Source: Robiginitomaculum sp. (GTDB taxonomy: Bacteria > Pseudomonadota > Alphaproteobacteria > Caulobacterales > Maricaulaceae). Taken from it: a stretch of 64,000 bases of DNA. Made by a program: the position numbers and the translations under genes. The DNA lies in contig JAJFFT010000004.1 of NCBI GenBank assembly GCA_021776525.1, forward strand, positions 718,499 through 782,498. The letters are read 5' to 3'. The notes beneath the pieces were generated by a model. That model ran no database searches. It was given only the letters and a program-made list of their open reading frames with translations, and had not been told where the DNA came from. Positions within the stretch are counted from its first letter, which is position 1; every line of letters begins with the position of its first letter. This document shows, piece by piece, positions 8,916 to 17,126 of the stretch.

Positions 8916-10001
8916 ATGTCTGAACACCTCGCATCCATTTTGGACCGGCTGGAAAAGCTGGTGGCCATTGATACGCGCAATCCGCCGCGCGCCATGGATG
9001 GTGCACATCCGTTGATCATCACATTGCGCGATGAATTGCCAGGTTTTAACGTTGATGTGCACGATATGGGCGAGGGCTGTATTCAGGTGCTGGCCAAACG
9101 CGGCACCCCCAAGGCCCTGATCAATGTCCATATGGATACGGTGCCAGATGCACCCGGTTGGACCCATTCGCCCTTTACCATGCAACGCGGACAGGATCGT
9201 GTGGCCGGGCTTGGAACATGCGATATCAAGGGCGCGGCGGCCTGCGCGATAGAGGCGGCACGGCACAGCGATGCCCCGGCCGCGTTTTTGTTTACCACCG
9301 ACGAAGAACACGGCGCTGGCCTGTGCGTCAGCGAGTTTGCGGCCCGTGATCACGGCTTTGCGCAAGTCATCGTGTCCGAACCAACTGGAGCCAAAGCCGT
9401 ATTTGCACACCGCGGCATTGCCAGCTTTGATGCGAAGTTTGCTGGTACTTCCATGCACGGCAGCGATGCGCGATGTGTGGATGAAAGCGCCATTTCACGG
9501 GCCGCAGACTGGCTTGCGGCGGCGGCTGATCTGGCCCGGGCCAGCGAGCGCGAAGGCGGCGTATTACCGGGTGTGCGCTTTAATGCGGGGCGCATCGAAG
9601 GCGGCATCAAACCCAATATTTGCGCGCCTGATTGCGCGGTTCGTTTTGGGGTGCGTCCGGGACCAGAACACGCCATTGCCGATGTGGGCCGCGCCCTAAA
9701 GGCACTGGCCCCGGCCGAGCATTGGGCCAGTTTTGATATGGTCTATGCCTTGCCCGCGCTTTCCCCTGATGACCAGGCCGGCGCCTCGGCGCGGAGCTTT
9801 GCGCTGGCATTAGGACTTCCAACTGGTGCGCCGGTAGATTTTTGGACTGAGGCGGCGCTCTTTGCGGCCCACAACACCCCGGTCTTTGTGTTTGGACCGG
9901 GCGATATAGCTCAGGCCCACACCGTGGATGAATGGGTCAGCCATGAACAATTACTGGCGGCCTTTGCGGTTTATAATAAGGTGTTCTGTGGCGATGACTG
10001 A
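8916..10001 (+). CDS. argE: ArgE-like M20 deacetylase (acetylornithine or N-acetylcitrulline deacetylase)
   Basis: Cytosolic M20 amidohydrolase of 361 residues that removes the acetyl group in arginine synthesis. Metal ligands are in NVHMDTVPD, GLGTCDIKG and TTDEEHGAG. AAAAGGG is 8 bases before the ATG at 8916; the frame is open further upstream without a ribosome site. The gene overlaps the fused NAG kinase-synthase by 8 bases. The N-terminal DTRNPPRA and the RGTPKALINVH block look, from memory, closer to the Xanthomonas N-acetyl-L-citrulline deacetylase than to E. coli ArgE, and the argE-argAB-argC gene order is the same as in Xanthomonas. Which acetylated substrate is used cannot be settled here. 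Confidence 0.82.
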   Translation: MSEHLASILDRLEKLVAIDTRNPPRAMDGAHPLIITLRDELPGFNVDVHDMGEGCIQVLAKRGTPKALINVHMDTVPDAPGWTHSPFTMQRGQDRVAGLGTCDIKGAAACAIEAARHSDAPAAFLFTTDEEHGAGLCVSEFAARDHGFAQVIVSEPTGAKAVFAHRGIASFDAKFAGTSMHGSDARCVDESAISRAADWLAAAADLARASEREGGVLPGVRFNAGRIEGGIKPNICAPDCAVRFGVRPGPEHAIADVGRALKALAPAEHWASFDMVYALPALSPDDQAGASARSFALALGLPTGAPVDFWTEAALFAAHNTPVFVFGPGDIAQAHTVDEWVSHEQLLAAFAVYNKVFCGDD

Positions 10002-11346
10002 TTATTTTGATGCAGAGGCCAAACAGACCCGGCAGGTTGTTCGCCAATTGCTTTTGGGGATGAGCGAAGGGCGTGAAGTGCGCGCTTATTTGCAAAAATT
10101 CTCCGAAATGGATCGTGCCCGTTTTGCCATTATCAAAGTTGGCGGCGCTATTTTGCGTGATGAAATGCCCGCTTTGGCGGGGGCTTTGGCATTCTTACAA
10201 AAACTGGGTCTGGCCCCGATTGTAGTCCATGGTGGTGGTCCTCAAATTGATGCTGCACTGGACAAGGCCGATATCGAAACGGTGCGCCATGATGGACTGC
10301 GGGTGACCACTGATAACGCCATGCAGACCATCGCCCAAACTTTGCGTGGTCTGACATTGGACATGTTACACGCCATTCGAGCCAAAGGCGGCCATGCCAC
10401 CGCCATCGGGTCCGGTGTGGTGCAGGCGACTTTGGTTGACCCGGATAAACTTGGCCGGGTGGGCGCGCCGGCCGGGCTGGATTTGCGCAGCATTCATGAT
10501 GCGGCTGATGAAGGCTCTATCCCGGTTTTGACTTGTATTGGCGAAAGCAATGATGGGCGTTTGGTGAACATCAATGCCGATGCGCTGGTTGCCGCCCTGA
10601 CCAAAGAGCTGCGTCCTCAAAAAATCATTTTTCTGACAGGAACCGGGGCAATTCTGGATGGCCAGAGTGCGCCGATTTCCTTTATCCATCTGGCCAATGA
10701 TTATGACCGCTTGATGGGCGAGGACTGGTTAAACGGTGGCATGCGTCTGAAGTTACAGCAGATTAAGTCTTTGCTGTCGGACCTGCCCTTGGGGGCGTCG
10801 GTGTCGATCACCCGCCCGGCCGCCTTGGTCAAAGAGCTTTTTACCCACGGTGGTTCAGGAACACTGGTGCGTTTGGGCGAGCCGATTTTAACCCTCACCG
10901 ATAAAGCTGCGCTTGATCTTCACAAACTGACGACTTTGATCGAAGGGGCTTTTGGGCGGGCCTTGAACGGCACCTTCTGGACCAACCTCACGCTGGATAG
11001 TGCCATTATATCCGAGCAAACGCGCGCCGCGGCGGTGCTGAGCCCGTTGGCAAAGGGCGCGCTTTACCTTGATAAATTTGCCGTCAGCGAAGAGGCGCGC
11101 GGCGAGGGCCTTGGCGCTGCGGTCTGGGCCGAAGTTATTGGTGCGGCGCCTGTGTTGTTCTGGCGCTCACGTGCGGATAACAGCTTTAACGCCTTTTATC
11201 ATGCCAACGCACAAGGTTCGGCACTGGTTGGCGCATGGCGGGTGTTTTGGCGGGGCACCAGCGATTGGGCATTCATTGGCCAGCAGGTCGAGACAATAGC
11301 CGCGCTGTCACCATCATTTGCGGACCAAAAGGACGACAGCGCATGA
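9994..11346 (+). CDS. argB: bifunctional N-acetylglutamate kinase / N-acetylglutamate synthase
   Basis: 450-residue fusion carrying out the first two steps of arginine synthesis: acetylation of glutamate, then phosphorylation of N-acetylglutamate. Residues about 30-290 are an amino acid kinase fold (IKVGGAIL, VHGGGPQID, then NINADALVAAL); residues about 300-445 form a GNAT/NAT domain with SEEARGEGLGAAVW as the acetyl-CoA loop. This vertebrate-like architecture is known from Xanthomonas and Maricaulis. The start is the ATG at 9994, which overlaps the argE stop by 8 bases; the gene ends in an ATGA overlap with argC. Feedback inhibition by arginine is known for the family but not shown here. Confidence 0.92.
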   Translation: MTDYFDAEAKQTRQVVRQLLLGMSEGREVRAYLQKFSEMDRARFAIIKVGGAILRDEMPALAGALAFLQKLGLAPIVVHGGGPQIDAALDKADIETVRHDGLRVTTDNAMQTIAQTLRGLTLDMLHAIRAKGGHATAIGSGVVQATLVDPDKLGRVGAPAGLDLRSIHDAADEGSIPVLTCIGESNDGRLVNINADALVAALTKELRPQKIIFLTGTGAILDGQSAPISFIHLANDYDRLMGEDWLNGGMRLKLQQIKSLLSDLPLGASVSITRPAALVKELFTHGGSGTLVRLGEPILTLTDKAALDLHKLTTLIEGAFGRALNGTFWTNLTLDSAIISEQTRAAAVLSPLAKGALYLDKFAVSEEARGEGLGAAVWAEVIGAAPVLFWRSRADNSFNAFYHANAQGSALVGAWRVFWRGTSDWAFIGQQVETIAALSPSFADQKDDSA

Positions 11347-12275
11347 GTGCGGCGCGCACCATTGGTCTTATCGGCGCGCGGGGTTTTGTCGGCGGCGAAC
11401 TGTTGCGCCTGATCGCGGGCCACCCGTACCTGACATTGGATTATGCCTCATCACGCCAACAGGCGGGATCGGCCATTGAGGGCATGAGCGGGAAAAGTTT
11501 TGAAACTTTGACCCCCAAAGACGCGGCGGCGCGCGGCGCTGATCTGGTGTTTCTGGCACTGCCCAACGATGTTGCCGCCCCTTGGGTTGAGATAATTTCT
11601 GATAGTGCGCCAAAGACCCGTTTTATTGATATGAGTGCCGATTATCGTTTTGACCCAAACTGGGTTTATGGCTTGCCAGAGCATAACCGCGAGGCTTTGC
11701 GGGGTGCCAAAACCATTGCCAATCCGGGCTGCTATGCCAGCGCGGCACAGATCGCTCTTGCGCCAATGGCGGCGCATCTGGCAGCCCCGCCGGTGATTTT
11801 TGGCTTATCAGGCTATAGTGGTGCAGGCACAACGCCATCGCCGCGCAATGACCCGGCACAGCTGGCCGATAATCTGATGCCCTATGGTCTATGTGATCAT
11901 ATGCACGAGCGCGAGATCAGCCACCAACTGGGCACGCCTGTGCATTTTATGCCCCATGTTGCAGCATTTTTTCGGGGCCTCTCGGTCACCGTGAATATGT
12001 GTTTCAAAACCCCGGTTTCTGCCGCCGATCTACGTGCCGCCTATGATACAACGTATGAGGGCGAGCCCTTTATCGCGGTCATGGGTGATGCCCCGCAGGT
12101 GCGCAACATTGTCGGCCGACAGGGCGCGCAGGTTGGTGGTTTTACGTTGAGCAAGGATGGCCAGCGGGCCGTGGTGGTCTGTGTGCTGGATAATTTGCTC
12201 AAAGGTGCCGCATCGCAGGCCATGCAAAATCTCAACCTGTCTTTTGGATTTGCAGAAGATACAGGACTAACTTGA
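11343..12275 (+). CDS. argC: N-acetyl-gamma-glutamyl-phosphate reductase
   Basis: Third step of arginine synthesis, NADPH-dependent reduction of the acylphosphate. 310 residues, matching the shorter ArgC type. N-terminal Rossmann motif IGARGFVGGELLR; catalytic Cys in IANPGCYASAAQ (near residue 125). The ATG overlaps the kinase-synthase stop as ATGA, so translation is coupled. Direct coupling of the acylphosphate-making enzyme to its consumer fits an unstable intermediate. A symporter gene follows after 7 bases. argD, argF/argF', argG and argH are not in the window. Confidence 0.94.
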   Translation: MSAARTIGLIGARGFVGGELLRLIAGHPYLTLDYASSRQQAGSAIEGMSGKSFETLTPKDAAARGADLVFLALPNDVAAPWVEIISDSAPKTRFIDMSADYRFDPNWVYGLPEHNREALRGAKTIANPGCYASAAQIALAPMAAHLAAPPVIFGLSGYSGAGTTPSPRNDPAQLADNLMPYGLCDHMHEREISHQLGTPVHFMPHVAAFFRGLSVTVNMCFKTPVSAADLRAAYDTTYEGEPFIAVMGDAPQVRNIVGRQGAQVGGFTLSKDGQRAVVVCVLDNLLKGAASQAMQNLNLSFGFAEDTGLT

Positions 12276-12282
12276 GGACGCT

Positions 12283-14016
12283 ATGAAATTTACCGGTCTG
12301 GATTGGGGCATTGTTGGGGTTATCCTGTTGGCCATTATTGCCACTGGTCTTTTTCTGAGCCACCGGGCTTCGAAAAACGCCGAGAGCTTTTTTTTGGGCG
12401 GGCGGTCAATGCCCTGGTGGTTGCTGGGCACCTCGATGGTGGCCACCACCTTTGCCACCGACACGCCCAATCTGGTCACCGGTCTGGTGCGCGAAAACGG
12501 CGTGGCGGGCAATTGGGGCTGGTGGGTGTTTTTGATCACCGGCATGATCAGCGCCTTTGTCTATGCGCGGCTCTGGCGACGCCTTGGGGTGGCCACTGAT
12601 CTCGAATTTTATGAGCTGCGCTATAGCGGCAGACCGGCATCATTTCTGCGCGGGTTTCGGGCTGTGTATCTGGGGTTCTTCTTCAATGTTCTGGTGATGG
12701 CCAATGTCACGCTGGCGCTGATTAAATATGGTAATGTGTTGTTTGGCATATCACCGGTATTGATCGTTTTGATCGCCGGAACCGCCACCGTGTTGATGAG
12801 CGCATCGGGAGGCTTATTGGGGGTTCTGGTCACAGACTTTTTTCTGTTTATCATCTCGATGATCGGCGCTATTGCGGCGGCCTATTTTGCCGTCAATCAC
12901 GTCGATGTTGGTGGTTTGGAAGGCCTGATGCGCAATGCGTTGGTGTTGGAAAAACGATCTTTCCTGCCCGATTTTTCTGACCCCAATCAATATGTCCCGC
13001 TATTTCTGGTGCCGCTTTTAATGCAATGGTGGAGCGCTTGGTATCCGGGGTCCGAGCCTGGCGGCGGCGGCTATGTGGCCCAGCGCATGTTGGCCGCAAA
13101 GGACGAAAACAATGCCGTCGGTGCAGCCATTTTGTTCAATGTCGCCCACTATGCCTTGCGCCCCTGGCCATGGATATTGGTGGCGCTGGCATCCTTGGTG
13201 GTGTTTCCCGATCTGGCCAGTCTGAAAGCCGCTTTGCCCCATGTGGACGAGCGTCTGATCCAGAATGATCTGGCCTATCCGGCGATGTTGACCTTTTTAC
13301 CCAGCGGGCTTTTTGGTCTGGTGGTGGCGTCTATTCTGGCGGCCTATGTCTCGACCATGTCGACCATGCTGAACCTTGGCTCGTCCTATATGGTCAATGA
13401 CGTTTATGGGCGTTTCATTCGACCGGGTGCAACAGAGCATGACAAGGTTCGCGCAGGCCGTATTGTGATCGTCGTGTTGATGGTTGCGGCGGCATTTCTG
13501 GCGCTGGTTCTGGACAGCGCCATGCAGGCCTTTCGCCTGTTGTTATCGGTTGGCGCAGGGACGGGTTTGTTGTTTTTCCTGCGCTGGTTCTGGACGCGGA
13601 TCAATGCCTGGAGCGAGATAGCCGCCATGGCCCTGTCGCTGGTCACCGCCGGGTATCTGGAGTTTTTTGGATCACCCGATTTGCAAATATGGCAGCGTTT
13701 TGCATTGACCGTCGGCCTGACCACAATCGGCTGGATTGTGGTCACACTGGTATCGCCGCGCAATACGCCCGAAACCTTGCGCAAATTTGCCGCGCTAACG
13801 GCCGCTAACAAAGGCAAAAATCAGGCTGATCATACCATCAACGCCGAACTAAAAACCGGGCTGTGGGCGGCGTTTTATGCCACCATTGGAGTATATGCCC
13901 TGATGTTTGCAACAGGAAGCGCGCTATACGGCCAATGGGGCCTTTTTGGGGTGTTGTTGGTGACCAGTGTGTTGTCTGGTTTGGCAACCTTATGGGCGGT
14001 ACGGCGGAAACGCTGA
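12283..14016 (+). CDS. sodium:solute symporter (SSS family)
   Basis: 577-residue polytopic inner-membrane protein with about 13-14 hydrophobic segments. It begins as SSS proteins do (LGGRSMPWWLLGTSM after TM1, then ATDTPNLVTG), and has the family region YVSTMSTMLNLGSSYMVNDVY before TM9-10. Sodium-driven uptake of a small organic solute is expected; the substrate cannot be read from sequence. GAGGA lies just before the ATG, and the gene starts 7 bases after argC, so it is probably transcribed with the arginine genes. That suggests, without proof, an amino acid or related substrate. Confidence 0.88.
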   Translation: MKFTGLDWGIVGVILLAIIATGLFLSHRASKNAESFFLGGRSMPWWLLGTSMVATTFATDTPNLVTGLVRENGVAGNWGWWVFLITGMISAFVYARLWRRLGVATDLEFYELRYSGRPASFLRGFRAVYLGFFFNVLVMANVTLALIKYGNVLFGISPVLIVLIAGTATVLMSASGGLLGVLVTDFFLFIISMIGAIAAAYFAVNHVDVGGLEGLMRNALVLEKRSFLPDFSDPNQYVPLFLVPLLMQWWSAWYPGSEPGGGGYVAQRMLAAKDENNAVGAAILFNVAHYALRPWPWILVALASLVVFPDLASLKAALPHVDERLIQNDLAYPAMLTFLPSGLFGLVVASILAAYVSTMSTMLNLGSSYMVNDVYGRFIRPGATEHDKVRAGRIVIVVLMVAAAFLALVLDSAMQAFRLLLSVGAGTGLLFFLRWFWTRINAWSEIAAMALSLVTAGYLEFFGSPDLQIWQRFALTVGLTTIGWIVVTLVSPRNTPETLRKFAALTAANKGKNQADHTINAELKTGLWAAFYATIGVYALMFATGSALYGQWGLFGVLLVTSVLSGLATLWAVRRKR

Positions 14017-14039
14017 CATCGGTTGGGAAAACGTACAAT

Positions 14040-14069
14040 CCCATTTGGGGCATTTTATTCCAAATAGGG
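14040..14069 (+). terminator. possible hairpin after the symporter gene
   Basis: CCCATTTGG (14040-14048) pairs with CCAAATAGGG (14060-14069) with one bulged A and an 11-base loop. It follows the symporter stop by about 24 bases. There is no good T-run, so it is either a weak terminator or an mRNA 3' stabiliser. Confidence 0.35.
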
Positions 14070-14131
14070 CGATTTAATGTGATAATTTTGCACAAAAAAT
14101 CTTTTTTTGTAGTTTTTACGCATATTAGCAC

Positions 14132-14189
14132 TTGCGTAACCAAATCAGGTCGCTAATAAGCCTGCAACGCACATCGTTGTGCATTGCAG
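14132..14189 (+). promoter_or_regulatory. putative promoter and dyad upstream of the ilv leader
   Basis: TTGCGT (14132-14137) and AATAAG (14155-14160) are 17 bp apart, a weak sigma70-like pair. Directly downstream, CTGCAACGCAC (14162-14172) and GTGCATTGCAG (14179-14189) form an inverted repeat with 10 of 11 matches and a 6-base centre; it would span the transcription start and could be a repressor or Lrp-type site. The rest of 14017-14440 holds the leader peptide and attenuator listed separately, plus AT-rich sequence without other signals. Confidence 0.38.
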
Positions 14190-14217
14190 CGAATATGTGC
14201 CTTGTGGAGATAAGTTC

Positions 14218-14355
14218 GTGAATACTGACACGAAAACATCAAGAGCAAAGACAGCCGTTCTGACGCACGTCAGAGACGCCTATACGCTCGTATCTCTCGT
14301 ACTCGTAAGCCTAATTATTGTAGCCGTCCTAACAGGGGCGGGGAACCCGGGATAG
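14218..14355 (+). CDS. branched-chain amino acid operon leader peptide
   Basis: A 45-codon reading frame, GTG start, with GGAGA 8 bases upstream. Residues 24-38 read LVSLVLVSLIIVAVL: ten of fifteen are consecutive or near-consecutive Leu, Val and Ile codons, close to the stop, as in the ilvGMEDA and ilvBN leader peptides. The Leu codons in this block are CTC and CTA and most Val codons are GTA, although CTG/TTG and GTG/GTT/GTC are common in the structural genes, which should heighten sensitivity to charged tRNA supply. It is followed by an antiterminator/terminator pair and then ilvD. Its function is ribosome-mediated attenuation, not a working protein. Confidence 0.82.
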   Translation: MNTDTKTSRAKTAVLTHVRDAYTLVSLVLVSLIIVAVLTGAGNPG

Positions 14356-14411
14356 CGTAAAGTAAAACACGCGTACCCTGGCCCCGCTCTCGACGAGAAG
14401 CGGGGTTTTTT
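14338..14411 (+). terminator. ilv operon attenuator (antiterminator and intrinsic terminator)
   Basis: The terminator is CCCCGCT (14382-14388) pairing with AGCGGGG (14399-14405), with inner CTC/GAG pairing, followed by T6 (14406-14411). The same CCCCGC can pair instead with GCGGGG at 14338-14343, within the last codons of the leader peptide, giving a competing antiterminator. A pause-type hairpin CCGGGATA/TACCCTGG (about 14348-14381) lies between. A ribosome stalled at the Leu/Val/Ile codons would leave 14338-14343 free to form the antiterminator. Confidence 0.8.
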
Positions 14412-14440
14412 ATTGCGCCTAAACAAGGATTGAACAACCA

Positions 14441-16126
14441 ATGTCACAGAAGAAGTCAAAACGCAGCGATGCCATCGTCAAAGGTCCGGCCCACGCGCCG
14501 GCCCGGGCGATGTTGCGCGCTACTGGCTTTGAAACACCGGATTTTGATGCGCCGATCATTGGCGTGGTCAATACATGGACCACGGTAACGCCGTGCAACA
14601 TGCATCTGGATGCATTGGCCGCACCGGTTCGTGACGGCATTCGTGCCGCCGGGGCGCGTCCTGTCGATTTTAATACGATCGTGGTGTCCGACGGCGTGAC
14701 CATGGGGGCCGAGGGGATGCGGGCCTCGTTGATCTCTCGCGAAGTGATTGCCGATTCCATCGAGCTGGTGGTGCGGGGTCACTCGCTGGATGGGGCGATC
14801 ATCCTGGTGGGTTGTGACAAAACCATTCCGGCGGCGGCTATGGCCCTGGCCCGGATGAATGTGCCGGGTCTGATTTTCTATGGCGGCTCGATCATGCCGG
14901 GCCACCGTGATGGTCAGGATTTGTCCATTCAGGACGTATTCGAGGCGGTTGGCGCCGAAGCCAGCGGCACCATGAGCGAAGAAGAACTGGGCGAGATCGA
15001 GCGCCATGCCTGTCCCGGCGCCGGGGCGTGCGGTGGCCAGTTCACCGCCAACACCATGGCCATGGCGATGAGCATGCTGGGGCTGTCCCCCATGGGTGCC
15101 AACGACATTCCGGCCATTCACAAGGATAAAAACAACGCCGCCCATGCTTGTGGGCAACGTATTGTGCAACTGGCCAAAGATGATGTGTGTGCCCGCCAGT
15201 TCATCAATGCGCAATCTTTGACCAATGCCGCATTGGCCGCGTCGGCGTCCGGCGGCTCCACCAATGCGATTTTGCACTTGCTGGCCATCGCCCATGAAGC
15301 CGGTGTTGATTTTGATATTGAGGCGTTTCACAACGCCGCGCAAAATGCTCCGGTGATTGCTGATCTGAAACCCAGTGGCCAATATCTGGCCAATGATCTG
15401 TTTCTGGCTGGCGGTACGCGGTTGTTGGCCTCGCGCCTGCGCGATGCTGGCCTGTTGGGCGACACCCCCACGGTCAGCGGCAACAGCCTGTTTAAAGAGC
15501 TGGATGGGTTGGACGAAACGCCCGGTCAAAAAATTATTTTCGACGTCGCTACGCCCTTAAAGCCCAGCGGCGGGTATCGCATTTTGTACGGTGATATTGC
15601 CCCCGAAGGCGCTGTGTTGAAGGTTTCGGGCGGCGCAGATCAGGTCTTTGAAGGCCCGGCCAAGGTTTATGAGAGCGAAGAAGACTGCTTCAACAGCCTG
15701 CAAAGCGGCGGCATAGCATCTGGTGATGTTGTCATCATCCGCAATGAAGGTCCCAAAGGTGGACCGGGCATGCGCGAAATGCTGGCCGTTACCGCGGCAT
15801 TGGTGGGGCAGGGCATTATCGACGATGTGGCGCTGATCACCGATGGGCGCTTTTCCGGGGCCAGCAAAGGCTTTGTTATTGGCCATTGCGCCCCTGAGGC
15901 CGCCAAAGGCGGGCCGATCGCCTTGATCCGCAATGGCGACATGATCCGCATCGATTCTGCCGCGCGGCGCATTGATATTGATGCCGACCTTGAAGCGCGC
16001 CGGGCCACATGGACACCGCCAACACGCAAGTATTTCGGCGGTGTTTTTGAAAAATACGCACAACTTGTTTCATCAGCGGCCAAAGGGGCCGTGACCACAC
16101 ATTTTCATACGGAGAAAACCAAATGA
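14441..16126 (+). CDS. ilvD: dihydroxy-acid dehydratase
   Basis: Fe-S dehydratase that forms the 2-oxo acids of valine and isoleucine from the dihydroxy acids made by IlvC. 561 residues, normal length. Cluster and Mg-binding blocks are visible: PCNMHLD near residue 48, [13 protein letters not shown] and [15 protein letters not shown], plus [15 protein letters not shown] and the C-terminal [14 protein letters not shown]. It is the first structural gene of the operon, 30 bases after the attenuator T-run. It overlaps ilvC through ATGA. Confidence 0.96.
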   Translation: MSQKKSKRSDAIVKGPAHAPARAMLRATGFETPDFDAPIIGVVNTWTTVTPCNMHLDALAAPVRDGIRAAGARPVDFNTIVVSDGVTMGAEGMRASLISREVIADSIELVVRGHSLDGAIILVGCDKTIPAAAMALARMNVPGLIFYGGSIMPGHRDGQDLSIQDVFEAVGAEASGTMSEEELGEIERHACPGAGACGGQFTANTMAMAMSMLGLSPMGANDIPAIHKDKNNAAHACGQRIVQLAKDDVCARQFINAQSLTNAALAASASGGSTNAILHLLAIAHEAGVDFDIEAFHNAAQNAPVIADLKPSGQYLANDLFLAGGTRLLASRLRDAGLLGDTPTVSGNSLFKELDGLDETPGQKIIFDVATPLKPSGGYRILYGDIAPEGAVLKVSGGADQVFEGPAKVYESEEDCFNSLQSGGIASGDVVIIRNEGPKGGPGMREMLAVTAALVGQGIIDDVALITDGRFSGASKGFVIGHCAPEAAKGGPIALIRNGDMIRIDSAARRIDIDADLEARRATWTPPTRKYFGGVFEKYAQLVSSAAKGAVTTHFHTEKTK

Positions 16127-17091
16127 GTACTCAAAACGAGGCAAAGATTGCCATTATCGGTTATGGCAGCCAGGGCCGCGCCCATGCGTTAAACCTGCGT
16201 GACAGTGGTTTTGATGTTGTTGTCGGGGTCCGCGAGGGCGGTACCGGGCATAAACGCGCCACCGAAGATGGCCTAAAAACCGCCAGCCCGGCCGATGCCA
16301 CCAAACAAGCCAGCCTGATTGCGATCCTGACCCCGGATCTCAGCCATGAAGAAATTTTCAAGGACAGCATTGCCCCTAATCTGTCGGCGGGTGACGCGGT
16401 ATTGTTCGCCCATGGCTTCACCATCCATTATGGCCGCGTTGTGGCCCCCAAAGAGGTCGATATCATCCTGGTGGCCCCCAAGGGTCCCGGTGATCTGGTG
16501 CGCCGTGAATATGAACGTGGGCGCGGCGTACCGTGTCTGTTTGCGGTCCATAATGATGCCACGGGACGCGGCGCGGATCGGGCGCGGGCCTATGCCAAGG
16601 GTATTGGCGGCGTTGAAGGCGGTGCCATCCAAACCAGCTTTGCCGAAGAAACCGAAACCGATTTGTTTGGCGAACAGGCCGTGTTGTGCGGCGGCGCAAC
16701 CGAGCTGGTCATTGCCGGTTTTGAGACATTGGTTGAAGCCGGTTATCAGCCCGAAGTAGCCTATTTTGAGTGCATGCACGAGCTGAAACTGATTGTTGAT
16801 CTTCTCTATGAAGGCGGTCTGGCCAAAATGCATGAGTTCATTTCAGAAACCGCCATTTATGGCGATCTGACGTCGGGACCACGGATCATCAATGATGAAA
16901 CTCGTGCCCGCATGCGCGAAGTGCTGACCGACATCCAGAATGGCAATTTTGCGCGCGAATGGATCCTCGAGAATCAGGCTGGCAAGCCTCGTTATAAAGC
17001 GTTGATGGAAAAAGACCTCAATCACCCGATTGAAAAGGTCGGGGCCCGTCTGCGCAACGATATGGCCTGGCTGAAACCCGGCGCCAACTAA
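16123..17091 (+). CDS. ilvC: ketol-acid reductoisomerase, class I, short N-terminus
   Basis: Isomerises and reduces acetolactate/acetohydroxybutyrate with NAD(P)H. 322 residues. The Rossmann motif IIGYGSQG occurs at residues 11-18; in typical class I enzymes a short strand of roughly ten more residues comes first, so the N-terminus is trimmed. The start is secure: GGAG is 8 bases upstream, the ATG overlaps the ilvD stop, and no in-frame start lies just upstream. The cofactor loop reads [10 protein letters not shown], whose basic residues suit NADPH. Knotted-domain markers are present: [41 protein letters not shown] and the [12 protein letters not shown] helix. Confidence 0.95.
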   Translation: MSTQNEAKIAIIGYGSQGRAHALNLRDSGFDVVVGVREGGTGHKRATEDGLKTASPADATKQASLIAILTPDLSHEEIFKDSIAPNLSAGDAVLFAHGFTIHYGRVVAPKEVDIILVAPKGPGDLVRREYERGRGVPCLFAVHNDATGRGADRARAYAKGIGGVEGGAIQTSFAEETETDLFGEQAVLCGGATELVIAGFETLVEAGYQPEVAYFECMHELKLIVDLLYEGGLAKMHEFISETAIYGDLTSGPRIINDETRARMREVLTDIQNGNFAREWILENQAGKPRYKALMEKDLNHPIEKVGARLRNDMAWLKPGAN

Positions 17092-17126
17092 GTTTAACAG
17101 ACCGATATATCCCAAAGGATAGGACA

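Noticed and set aside
14190-14411. Ilv leader as a T-box or riboswitch
   Set aside because: No AG-bulge stem or TGGNACCGCG T-box is present, while a translated Leu/Val/Ile-rich peptide explains the structure.
14456-15529. Long minus-strand open frame opposite ilvD (357 codons)
   Set aside because: It is antisense to a strongly conserved ilvD, has His/Gly/Arg-rich composition typical of shadow frames, and has no ribosome site.
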